A stretch of 17,872 nt of DNA from the NCBI GenBank assembly GCA_964614855.1, contig CAZTMX010000044.1, positions 1-17,872 of the forward strand, written 5' to 3'. Positions 7,714-14,137 of the stretch are shown here, one piece after another (the stretch's first letter is position 1; every line of letters starts with the position of its first letter). Under the pieces are notes generated by a model. The model worked only from the letters and a program-made list of their open reading frames with translations. It was not told the origin of the DNA and did no database searches. The stretch comes from CAWJHE01 sp964614855. GTDB lineage: Bacteria > Chloroflexota > Anaerolineae > Anaerolineales > UBA4823. The position numbers and the translations under genes were made by a program.

Positions 7714-9363
7714 CTACAATTTGCGCAAGCCTTTCCGGATACGATCCCAGGCCTGGCGCACAAAACCAACCTGCTCGCTAGAGACCGCCTGTGAGCTGTA
7801 ACGAGCCTGGATATAGGCGTCTGTCAGGGTCTGAGCATCGTCCAGCCATTCCGGCAGGCCATGATCCTCACCATCGCCAACGCTTTTTTCTGAAATGCGA
7901 TTTTCAAGGGATTGGAAGTATTCATACGGCGTTTGGGCAGGAGCGCGCCTGTACCCCTTCTCTTCACCGCGCCGCAACAACGCCAGGTAGTAGAAGAAGA
8001 CGCGTTGGCGAGGGGAGAGATCCCGCAAGCTGAGGTAGCTGCCGGGCAGCTTTGTCGGTCTTCTACTGAGACGTTCACGCAGCCCGGCCAGCCCCTCTCG
8101 CACCGTGGCTGCCGCTGCCAGGTTTGCGCGCTTCATCCAGCTGCCAAGCCACTGCCAAAAGCCTGACAATCTCATCAATAGAGGAGCTTTGCGCAGCAAA
8201 TCCAAGGCAGCTTTGTGTTCGCGCACATAATAGATGATCGCAAACAGCACAGCTGAGATCAGCAGCCCCCAAACGAAGAGCGATTTCAATAGCTCCAACC
8301 AGGGCAGCGGGGTTTGGGTTTCTGCTGCAGGGGGAGGGAAGAACGCTTCCGGTGGTAGGGGTGCATCCAGATCAACTGATTTACCCATCAGGGAAGCCAG
8401 AAAGCTGAGGAAAATGAATACTGGGGACCAGAGGATGAACCAGATGAAGCTGCCCACTGTGACCAGGATAGTGAGAACAGCCTGAAAAAGCTGGATAAAA
8501 CCGATTGAATAATCGGTGGGCAGGATCTGCGCAAACAGCACTAAAAGGAGAATTAGCAACCCACCAGAGACAAGCCACCGGGGGAGGATATCTTTTCCGG
8601 TAGGAATGCCGTCACGCACCCAACCGAAACGTAGCAGGCTATACTGGGTCAGGCTGAGCAGCGCCAGGCTCAAACAAAAGTAAAGGATCAGATGCGTGCC
8701 GTTTGAGGCTGCCATACTGCTGCGCCAGTTGTCACTCAGTGGAGAGCGTAACAAAGCAAAAGCCAGGGTAAGCACCAACCCGAGGGCCAGTGTCAGGCTG
8801 GCCAGGCTTTCGCGTGTTTCTGCCCTTTTTTCATAGATACCGCTTTCCTGTTCGACGCGGATCAATTCTTTATTGACCTCCAGTTTCCATAGATACTCGG
8901 CATACTGGCCAGCCAACGCCCAGACCACGATCATCGCGCCAAACCCGAGCAGAAATTCCCCAGAAAAAAAGCCCGTCCACATTTGATTCACCAGGGAGGC
9001 AAAATCCGCCTGCGCCTGGATCAAGCCGTTCGAAATGTAAATGCCAAGTTTGAGCAACACAGCGATCATCACCCACTCGGAAAAACGCGTGAGCAGCCAA
9101 TCGGTCTCAGGAAAGTGGGTGCGGCGTAAGGCGCGCTGCATCACCAAACCGTCCAGGGCAGCAAAGAAACCAACCACCAACCAATACCCACCCCGCCAAT
9201 CTGGGAAGAAGAACCGGCCTATCTGTGCCAGGCCAGCCACAAAGCAGGTCAGCATGGCTGCGACTAACAGGGTTCCGGCCAGGTAGAAGGCTTTTGAAAA
9301 CGCTTGGTCTTCGCCAGATGGTGAAACTTTTGCCATATCAAAACTGGTCCTGTAATATTTCAC
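7714..9363 (-). CDS. Multi-pass membrane protein with C-terminal DUF4129 domain
   Basis: 549 residues. About eight to nine hydrophobic segments (around 25-46, 60-78, 96-116, 133-152, 186-206, 224-244, 264-281, 288-326, 359-380) are followed by a soluble C-terminal part. Residues about 450-520 match DUF4129, with RQRVFFYYLALLRRG and the signature RRAPAQTPYEY. DUF4129 proteins usually occur with MoxR ATPases, DUF58 proteins and transglutaminase-like proteins, in an envelope-related system of unknown function. The start used is GTG at 9363, overlapping the DUF58 stop as GTGA (translational coupling). An in-frame ATG nine codons later is an alternative. Confidence 0.87.
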   Translation of the reverse strand: MKYYRTSFDMAKVSPSGEDQAFSKAFYLAGTLLVAAMLTCFVAGLAQIGRFFFPDWRGGYWLVVGFFAALDGLVMQRALRRTHFPETDWLLTRFSEWVMIAVLLKLGIYISNGLIQAQADFASLVNQMWTGFFSGEFLLGFGAMIVVWALAGQYAEYLWKLEVNKELIRVEQESGIYEKRAETRESLASLTLALGLVLTLAFALLRSPLSDNWRSSMAASNGTHLILYFCLSLALLSLTQYSLLRFGWVRDGIPTGKDILPRWLVSGGLLILLLVLFAQILPTDYSIGFIQLFQAVLTILVTVGSFIWFILWSPVFIFLSFLASLMGKSVDLDAPLPPEAFFPPPAAETQTPLPWLELLKSLFVWGLLISAVLFAIIYYVREHKAALDLLRKAPLLMRLSGFWQWLGSWMKRANLAAAATVREGLAGLRERLSRRPTKLPGSYLSLRDLSPRQRVFFYYLALLRRGEEKGYRRAPAQTPYEYFQSLENRISEKSVGDGEDHGLPEWLDDAQTLTDAYIQARYSSQAVSSEQVGFVRQAWDRIRKGLRKL

Positions 9364-10589
9364 TGCCGCCAGATATCCAGGTCGTCTTCATCGAGAACCT
9401 GGATCAGCGGAAAGCCAAAATAAGCGGCTCGTTTTTGCTTTTCCGCGAACCCAGGAGCTTGGCCGCACTGCACCAGCATGGCGTCCATGCCTTTCTGCCG
9501 GGCGCGAAACAGGCTCTCAAACAGCGCATCATCGATTTTATTGCTCAAAACGATCAAGGTAGCGCCCCAGGGAAGCGTGGTGATTTCTTTATGCAGTACA
9601 TTCGCAAAAGGGTCAGTTTCTGCCAGCTGCACACGTGCCAGCGTTTCCAACAAGCGCAGCAGGTGTGCCCTGCCGCGCTTCGCCGGCAAGGCAGACCGGA
9701 ATGGATTGGCAGCCAGCAAATCTTCTGAAATGCTTTGCAGCTGTGCGGTATGCGTGAATGAATCCGCCCCATTGGTCACCAAACCCACTGCCTGCCGCCT
9801 GGAGATGATCCAGTTCGCCAGCGAAGCCGCGATCACCACGGCCAGCTCAGCTGTGAAGTAACGCGTTTTTAGCTCATACTCCCTGGTATTCATATTCAAA
9901 AAGATCATCGTCTCAAGCGAGATCGAGGGTTCAAAGAGCTTGACCTGCAAGCGGCCTGAAGCTGCGGAAGCCTTCCAGTCGATGCGGCGCAGCGAGTCAC
10001 CGCGCACATACTCCCGCTTGCCCCATGCACGCGAAGGATCTTCCAGCAGCGGTTGCGTATGGCGCAGCGAGCCCAACGGGGCGTGCGAGGGGATTTTCAC
10101 CTGGCTGAGCTGGATAATCCTTGGATAGACAGTCAGTATTGCTGGCTTGATCGTCATCTGTTGAATTTTCGCTACACCCAGGACATCTCCCGAGAAGATA
10201 TCCAACGGGCCCAGCGTATACACCCCGCGCCGCCGGCAGTCCAGGGTGTACTCCAGCTCAACCTGGCTTTTTGCGCCGAGATGTAGCACCTGTTGGAAAG
10301 GCCCGCTGGTGTGCATCTCCACCGGCAGGCTTTCGCGCAGTTGCAACCAGGGGGCGGGCAAAAAGCTGGCATTTGCCAGGCTGAGTTTTACCCTGGCTTT
10401 TTCATCCAGGAAGACCCAGGGGGTGAAGGAACGCTGCACTTGCAAACCATTCATCACTTTTTGCCCCCAGAATTTTCCTGCAAACAATGCGCCGGCAAAC
10501 AAATAAACCAGGGTAAGAACGGTATGTTCTCCCAATAGGATGGCTGCCCCCAGCAGGATAATCAAGAACAGCGAAAAGTACTTACCCAT
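9360..10589 (-). CDS. DUF58 domain-containing membrane-anchored protein
   Basis: 409 residues. Two hydrophobic segments lie at about 4-38, followed by a beta-rich region and the DUF58 core at about 192-240, with the signature YVRGDSLRRIDWK then ASAASGRLQVK and the trailing LFEP. DUF58 is related to vWA folds and typically pairs with a MoxR ATPase, which may act on it as a chaperone. The ATG start lies inside the end of moxR (8-base overlap) and its stop overlaps the start of the DUF4129 gene, so all three are translationally coupled. The exact process served is unknown. Confidence 0.93.
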   Translation of the reverse strand: MGKYFSLFLIILLGAAILLGEHTVLTLVYLFAGALFAGKFWGQKVMNGLQVQRSFTPWVFLDEKARVKLSLANASFLPAPWLQLRESLPVEMHTSGPFQQVLHLGAKSQVELEYTLDCRRRGVYTLGPLDIFSGDVLGVAKIQQMTIKPAILTVYPRIIQLSQVKIPSHAPLGSLRHTQPLLEDPSRAWGKREYVRGDSLRRIDWKASAASGRLQVKLFEPSISLETMIFLNMNTREYELKTRYFTAELAVVIAASLANWIISRRQAVGLVTNGADSFTHTAQLQSISEDLLAANPFRSALPAKRGRAHLLRLLETLARVQLAETDPFANVLHKEITTLPWGATLIVLSNKIDDALFESLFRARQKGMDAMLVQCGQAPGFAEKQKRAAYFGFPLIQVLDEDDLDIWRQ

Positions 10590-11538
10590 TGAGCTCGATC
10601 TTCAGCGGAACCTCTGCCAGGATTTCTTTTAGGATGACCTGAGCGCTGCGCCCGCGTAGCTCGGATTCGGGGCGGGCGATCAACCGGTGCGCCAATGCAA
10701 ACGGCGCCAGGAATTTGATATCATCCGGAATGACATGCTCTCGCCCATGGATACCCGCCCAGGCTTGCGAGGCTTTCAGCAGCGCCAGGGAGGCGCGCGG
10801 GCTGCAACCCAACGCCAGGTCGTTGTGCTTGCGGGTTGCCTGCACCAGGCGCACAATATAATCCTGCAGGGTTTCGTCAACGTGGATTTCCCAGGCTTGC
10901 TTTTGGAATGCCAACAGCCTGGACAATCCATCTTGACCTTCGACTGGCAGCAGGCTTTCAATCGGATGCTGGCGGCGCAGGTTCACCAGCAGGGTACGTT
11001 CATCCTGGTAATCAGGGTACCCTACTGGCAGGCGCAGCAGGAAGCGATCGAGTTGGGCTTCAGGCAATGGGAAGGTGCCCTCATATTCGATAGGGTTTTG
11101 CGTCGCCAGTACCAGGAAAGGGCGCGGCAGCGGGCGGGTCTCGCCGTCCACGGTTACCTGTTGTTCCTGCATCGCTTCCAGCAGCGCAGCCTGGGTGCGG
11201 GGTGTGGCGCGATTGATCTCATCCGCCAGCAGGACATTGACAAATACCGGTCCGGGTCGAAATTCAAACTGCGCGCTGTGCTGGTTATACACCGAAACAC
11301 CGGTGACATCATTAGGCAGCAGGTCCGGTGTGCACTGCAATCGCTTGAAGCTGCCGGCGATGCTGACCGCCAGGGAACGCGCCAGCATAGTCTTCCCTGT
11401 GCCCGGTACATCTTCCAGCAGCACATGACCTTCACACAACATGGCAGCCAGCAGTAGCTCGATCACCTGCCGCTTTCCGATGATCACTTTTTCGACATTC
11501 TCTATGATGCGGTTTGTGTACTGCTGGATTTCGATCAT
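10582..11538 (-). CDS. MoxR family AAA+ ATPase
   Basis: 318 residues, typical size. Walker A is EDVPGTGKT (K49), Walker B is LLADEINR (D106, E107), and the sensor-1 segment is VLATQNP. The MoxR-specific EGTFPLPEAQLDRFLL follows, with the C-terminal lid containing GCSPRASLALLKASQAWA. MoxR proteins are thought to act as chaperones that insert cofactors or assemble partner proteins, often ones with a vWA or DUF58 domain, as encoded immediately downstream. AGAGG lies upstream of the ATG. It is the first gene of the four-gene minus-strand unit and is divergent from alaX across a 223-base gap. Confidence 0.96.
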   Translation of the reverse strand: MIEIQQYTNRIIENVEKVIIGKRQVIELLLAAMLCEGHVLLEDVPGTGKTMLARSLAVSIAGSFKRLQCTPDLLPNDVTGVSVYNQHSAQFEFRPGPVFVNVLLADEINRATPRTQAALLEAMQEQQVTVDGETRPLPRPFLVLATQNPIEYEGTFPLPEAQLDRFLLRLPVGYPDYQDERTLLVNLRRQHPIESLLPVEGQDGLSRLLAFQKQAWEIHVDETLQDYIVRLVQATRKHNDLALGCSPRASLALLKASQAWAGIHGREHVIPDDIKFLAPFALAHRLIARPESELRGRSAQVILKEILAEVPLKIELNG

Positions 11539-11729
11539 GGCTGGCCTCTTGAAATTAGTTCGGGGATAAGCTTGGAGCAGGTTTTACAATGTATTGGGCA
11601 ATTTGACAAAACAAACCCCAGGCTGTCGATGATTAAGTATAACACCCGCGCCGGGATATCCAACTGAGAAGCGCTTGAACTTTGGCTGCTTTTCTCATGG
11701 CGTCGCAGTGAAATACATTCGCGTTGGGC

Positions 11730-11738
11730 TGGTATAAT
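11730..11738 (+). promoter_or_regulatory. Extended -10 promoter of alaX
   Basis: TGGTATAAT: a TATAAT box at 11733-11738 preceded by the TG of an extended -10 element. No good -35 was seen. Start is predicted at about 11745, giving a 17-base leader that contains GGGAG as ribosome site. The rest of the divergent region 11539-11732 shows no gene I can support and no clear moxR promoter. Confidence 0.6.
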
Positions 11739-11761
11739 CATTTACCTGGGAGAAAAACATC

Positions 11762-12496
11762 ATGACAGAAACGTTATACCAATTAGACAGCTATCTCAAA
11801 GAATTCACCGCTACCATTAGCGGAATTGACGATGAAAACCATGCCGTGATCCTGGAGCGCAGTGCTTTTTACCCGGGCGGCGGCGGCCAGCCCTGCGACT
11901 TGGGTGTTCTGACCTGCGGCGACGTCACCTACCCGGTGAAGAAGGTCAAGAAAGCTGGCGCCGATGTGCTGCATTTCCTGGAGCCGGAGCAGCCGTTGCC
12001 TGCCATTGGCAGCACAGTTAAAGGAGAGATTGACTGGCAGCGCCGCTATGCTTTAATGCGAACACACACCGCGCTGCATATCCTATGCGGCGTGGTCTTC
12101 AGGGACTTTGGTGCGCAGGTCACCGGCGGCGATATGGACCCCCTGAACGGGCGCATGGATTTCGAATTTGAGACCATGCACAGAGAACTGGTGGATGTCA
12201 TCCAACAGGCGGTGAATGTGGAAATCGCAGCCGCGCGCCCGGTGCGTGTGGATATCCTGGAGCGCGAAAAAGCCTTCCAGATCCCAGACCTGATCCGCAC
12301 CAAGATCAACCTGCTGCCTGAAGGCATCCAGCAGGTGCGCGTGGTCGAAATCCAGGGGCTGGATTTGCAGGCGGACGGCGGTACGCATGTGGCGAACACT
12401 GCCGAAGTGGGCGCCATAAAAATTGTTGATTACAAGAGCAAGGGAAAGATCAACAAACGCATCTATATCGCGCTGCCGGATGCAAGCCCCGCTTAA
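11762..12496 (+). CDS. alaX: Alanyl-tRNA editing protein (AlaX type)
   Basis: 244 residues. A stand-alone homologue of the AlaRS editing domain that hydrolyses mischarged tRNA-Ala (Ser or Gly) in the cytoplasm. It has an N-terminal beta-barrel part with FYPGGGGQPCD, then the zinc motif HTALH (H102, H106), and later ADGGTHVANTAEVG (H209). The position normally written as Cys in the C-x3-H half of the zinc site is Asp (D205). The length fits the medium AlaX class, which has the barrel but no C-terminal domain. The ATG is preceded by GGGAG. It is followed after 84 bases by the leader of the selenium operon; no T-rich terminator was seen between them, so some read-through is possible. Confidence 0.93.
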   Translation: MTETLYQLDSYLKEFTATISGIDDENHAVILERSAFYPGGGGQPCDLGVLTCGDVTYPVKKVKKAGADVLHFLEPEQPLPAIGSTVKGEIDWQRRYALMRTHTALHILCGVVFRDFGAQVTGGDMDPLNGRMDFEFETMHRELVDVIQQAVNVEIAAARPVRVDILEREKAFQIPDLIRTKINLLPEGIQQVRVVEIQGLDLQADGGTHVANTAEVGAIKIVDYKSKGKINKRIYIALPDASPA

Positions 12497-12527
12497 TGAA
12501 CCCTGGCTTTGTAGCACGCTCAAACAG

Positions 12528-12563
12528 CTTGGACTGAGAAAGAATTCACAATGCCAGTCCAAG
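12528..12563. promoter_or_regulatory. Inverted repeat straddling the selenium-operon promoter
   Basis: Perfect 9-bp arms: CTTGGACTG at 12528-12536 and CAGTCCAAG at 12555-12563, 18 bases apart. The left arm sits just before the -35 box and the right arm lies in the promoter spacer, as for a repressor operator. There is no T-run after it, so it is unlikely to be an alaX terminator. Confidence 0.5.
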
Positions 12564-12574
12564 GATGTTATAAT
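12545..12574 (+). promoter_or_regulatory. Sigma-70-type promoter of the selenium operon leader
   Basis: TTCACA at 12545-12550 (one mismatch to TTGACA) and a perfect TATAAT at 12569-12574, 18-base spacer. The predicted start is near 12581, the first base of the leader ORF, which would make that ORF leaderless or nearly so. Confidence 0.75.
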
Positions 12575-12580
12575 ATTGCC

Positions 12581-12688
12581 ATGATGAAAAAAGGATACTT
12601 TGTGGAGACTATTTTGTATCCATCTCTTTGAGATGCGCTTTTGAACGCTGGTCAGCGTTCATCAAACCGTCTGCACATGCCAGATTGA
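12581..12688 (+). CDS. Candidate 35-residue leader peptide with in-frame UGA (selenocysteine?)
   Basis: Reading from ATG at 12581 gives MMKKGYFVETILYPSL, then UGA at 12629-12631. If the UGA is read as Sec, the frame continues DALLNAGQRSSNRLHMPD to a second UGA at 12686-12688. A hairpin with bacterial SECIS features follows the first UGA at a spacing of 11 bases. The ORF begins at or within a base or two of the predicted transcription start, so translation would be leaderless; no Shine-Dalgarno site was seen. It precedes selenium genes. If UGA is a plain stop, the product is only 16 residues. No homologue is recognised and coding is unproven. Confidence 0.4.
12629..12660 (+). promoter_or_regulatory. 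Candidate bacterial SECIS element (UGA plus hairpin)
   Basis: UGA at 12629-12631, 11 bases, then GAACGCTGGTCAGCGTTC at 12643-12660: seven pairs and a GGUC loop, 18 bases from UGA to loop. The bacterial SECIS model asks for a stem-loop just downstream of UGA with G in the first loop positions, which this meets. The apex GCUGGUCAGC differs from the E. coli fdhF apex as I remember it (GCAGGUCUGC) only by an A-U to U-A swap of the closing pair. SelB would bind here. The match is to motif and spacing; function is untested. Confidence 0.5.
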
Positions 12689-12714
12689 TCCTGAGCAGGT
12701 AATCTGCCTTCGCG

Positions 12715-12744
12715 ATCCGCTGGTGTGAGCCAGCGGATTTTTTT
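12715..12744 (+). terminator. Intrinsic terminator in front of yedE
   Basis: ATCCGCTGG (12715-12723) pairs perfectly with CCAGCGGAT (12730-12738) around a TGTGAG loop, followed by seven T (12738-12744). It lies between the leader and yedE, with no promoter visible after it, so the four selenium genes should depend on read-through. Confidence 0.9.
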
Positions 12745-12754
12745 GTTAACAGGT

Positions 12755-12770
12755 CGCCGGTACCTCGGCG
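12755..12770 (+). other. Small GC-rich hairpin before the yedE ribosome site
   Basis: CGCCG (12755-12759) pairs with CGGCG (12766-12770) around GTACCT, 11 bases before AAGGAGG (12782-12788). It could stabilise the 5' end of the mRNA or modulate translation; it does not itself cover the ribosome site. Confidence 0.4.
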
Positions 12771-12798
12771 GCTCAAATAATAAGGAGGCAGATTAAAA

Positions 12799-13917
12799 AT
12801 GAAAGATCAATTGACAAAGTTCTTTGCTTCACGTTGGGGGATTATCCTGGTGGGCGCACTGATAGGCATTCTGGGTGCAGCCTTACAAAAGCTGGGCAAC
12901 CCGGCAAATATGGGGATCTGCGTGGCTTGTTTTGAGCGCGATATCGCCGGAGCGCTCGGATTGCACCGCAACCCCATTGTGCAGTACCTGCGCCCGGAGA
13001 TCCCTGGGTTTGTACTAGGTTCGACAATTGCGGCACTTATCTTTCGGGAATTCAAGGCGCGCTCCGGCTCGGCGCCGTTGGTGCGTTATGTATTGGGTGT
13101 GTTTGCCATGATCGGAGCGCTGGTATTTCTGGGCTGCCCATGGCGAGCCAGCTTCCGCCTGGCAGGCGGCGATATGACCGCCATCCCAGGTCTGATTGGG
13201 CTTACAACAGGCATCGCCATCGGTGTGTGGTTCCTGCGTTCAGGTTACAATCTTGGTCGCAGCCAGAAGACTTACCCTGCCGTGGGTTGGATTATGCCGC
13301 TGCTGATGGTCGGATTGCTGCTGCTGGCGATCTTCAACCCCAGCTTTGGCGAAGGCGCACCCATATTCAGCAGCGAAAAAGGTCCCGGCTCACTAAGCGC
13401 TCCCTTGCTGATCTCGCTGGGCGCCAGCCTGGTGATCGGCTTCCTGGCCCAGCGTACGCGCTTTTGCACCATGGGCGCCGTGCGGGATGTGATCTTGATG
13501 CGTGACACGCACCTGTTGAGCGGTTTACTGGCATTGATTGCCGCCGCCTTCTTAGCAAACCTGGTCTTCGGACAATTCAAGCTTGGGTATACCGGCTCAC
13601 CGGTGGCCCACAGCAACCTGCTGTGGAATATCCTGGGCATGCTGCTGGCGGGGTTGGCATATGCCCTGGCAGGAGGCTGTCCGGGACGCCAGCTTTTTCT
13701 TTCCGGCGAAGGCGACGGTGACTCGGCGATCTTTGTGCTGGGGATGATCACCGGAGCAGGGTTTGCACACAACTTTAACCTGGCTGCGAAAGCCGATGCC
13801 ATCACCGAGGGTGTCCTCACCGTAGGTGGGGTATCCAACTTCGGCATGGCTGCCGTCATTCTTGGGATTATTGTCTGCCTGGCGATTGGTTTCAGCATGC
13901 GCCAGAAGATAGCATAG
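12799..13917 (+). CDS. yedE: YedE family putative selenium transporter
   Basis: 372 residues, with about nine to ten transmembrane segments in two halves of the YeeE/YedE (Sulf_transp) type. Conserved Cys-Gly features are GNPANMGICVAC (C41, C44), FLGCPWR (C113), QRTRFCTMGAVRD and AGGCPGRQLFLSGEGDGD (C294). This branch is associated by gene neighbourhood and phyletic profile with selenium use rather than thiosulfate uptake. It presumably imports a selenium species across the inner membrane; substrate and energetics are not shown by the sequence. AAGGAGG lies 10 bases before the ATG. It is the first gene of a tight operon, placed behind a leader with terminator. Confidence 0.93.
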   Translation: MKDQLTKFFASRWGIILVGALIGILGAALQKLGNPANMGICVACFERDIAGALGLHRNPIVQYLRPEIPGFVLGSTIAALIFREFKARSGSAPLVRYVLGVFAMIGALVFLGCPWRASFRLAGGDMTAIPGLIGLTTGIAIGVWFLRSGYNLGRSQKTYPAVGWIMPLLMVGLLLLAIFNPSFGEGAPIFSSEKGPGSLSAPLLISLGASLVIGFLAQRTRFCTMGAVRDVILMRDTHLLSGLLALIAAAFLANLVFGQFKLGYTGSPVAHSNLLWNILGMLLAGLAYALAGGCPGRQLFLSGEGDGDSAIFVLGMITGAGFAHNFNLAAKADAITEGVLTVGGVSNFGMAAVILGIIVCLAIGFSMRQKIA

Positions 13918-13927
13918 GAGGAGCGAG

Positions 13928-14137
13928 ATGAGTACAATTATAGATGCACGCGGGCTCTCTTGCCCGCAACCGGTCATGCTGGCGCAGAAAGGTATCGCCG
14001 GGGGTCAGTTTCCTGTGGAAGTGCTGGTAGACACGGTTACTTCGCGCGAAAACGTGCGCCGCATGGCTGTCAGCCGCGGTTTTAAAGTCACAATCGTCGA
14101 AAATGAAGATGAATTCAAAGTGATTATTGGCAAATGA
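13928..14137 (+). CDS. TusA/SirA-like sulfur (selenium) carrier protein, YedF N-domain type
   Basis: 69 residues, a complete single TusA domain: IDARGLSCPQP with the C-P-x-P motif (C12), then a beta-alpha-beta pattern to the end. The Cys carries persulfide in TusA and is thought to carry selenium in selenium-linked relatives. The selenium-associated YedF protein usually has an additional C-terminal domain; this one stops after the TusA domain. AGGAGG overlaps the yedE stop codon and its own stop overlaps the next start as ATGA, so it is translationally coupled on both sides. A role in receiving selenium from the transporter or the desulfurase is inferred from context. Confidence 0.92.
   Translation: MSTIIDARGLSCPQPVMLAQKGIAGGQFPVEVLVDTVTSRENVRRMAVSRGFKVTIVENEDEFKVIIGK

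Larger units (their letters stand above)
12581..12744 (+). ncRNA. Structured leader RNA (candidate attenuator) of the selenium operon
   Basis: About 164 bases from predicted start to terminator end. Visible stems are GGATAC/GTATCC (12593-12598/12616-12621), CATCTC/GAGATG (12621-12626/12630-12635), the SECIS-like hairpin (12643-12660) and GCAG/CTGC (12695-12698/12704-12707). A possible antiterminator pairs CCAG (12680-12683) with CTGG (12720-12723) and GATC (12687-12690) with GATC (12714-12717), occupying the left arm of the terminator. CGCTGGT occurs both in the SECIS-like left arm (12646-12652) and in the terminator left arm (12718-12724), so their arms can also swap. No known riboswitch class was recognised. 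The regulatory role is inferred from the promoter-leader-terminator-gene order. Confidence 0.6.

Noticed and set aside
10687..11457. 256-codon open frame on the plus strand
   Set aside because: Lies wholly antisense to the well-supported MoxR ATPase; composition is that of a reverse shadow with no domain.
11535..11741. 68-codon minus-strand frame in the moxR-alaX gap
   Set aside because: Overlaps the alaX promoter and the start of moxR, has no ribosome site or recognisable sequence.
12528..12563. Inverted repeat as terminator of alaX
   Set aside because: 18-base loop and no T-run after the right arm; its position around the -35 box fits an operator better.
12681..12716. Resemblance of the leader to the 3' part of a TPP riboswitch (CTGA, then a hairpin with GTAAT loop)
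   Set aside because: The matching 5' half (GGGG and CTGAGA blocks) and the 3' AGGGA segment are missing, and the downstream genes have no thiamine link.
12581..12744. tRNA-Sec or another tRNA in the gap before yedE
   Set aside because: No acceptor stem, T-loop GTTCGA or CCA-compatible end; the hairpins do not fold as a cloverleaf.
12751..12771. GGTACC within a GC-rich hairpin, reminiscent of a T-box antiterminator
   Set aside because: The TGGN element that pairs with the tRNA end is absent, it lies after the terminator, and no specifier stem I was seen.
13272..13937. 221-codon open frame on the minus strand
   Set aside because: Antisense to yedE, Arg/Pro/Ser-rich, no ribosome site or recognisable domain.
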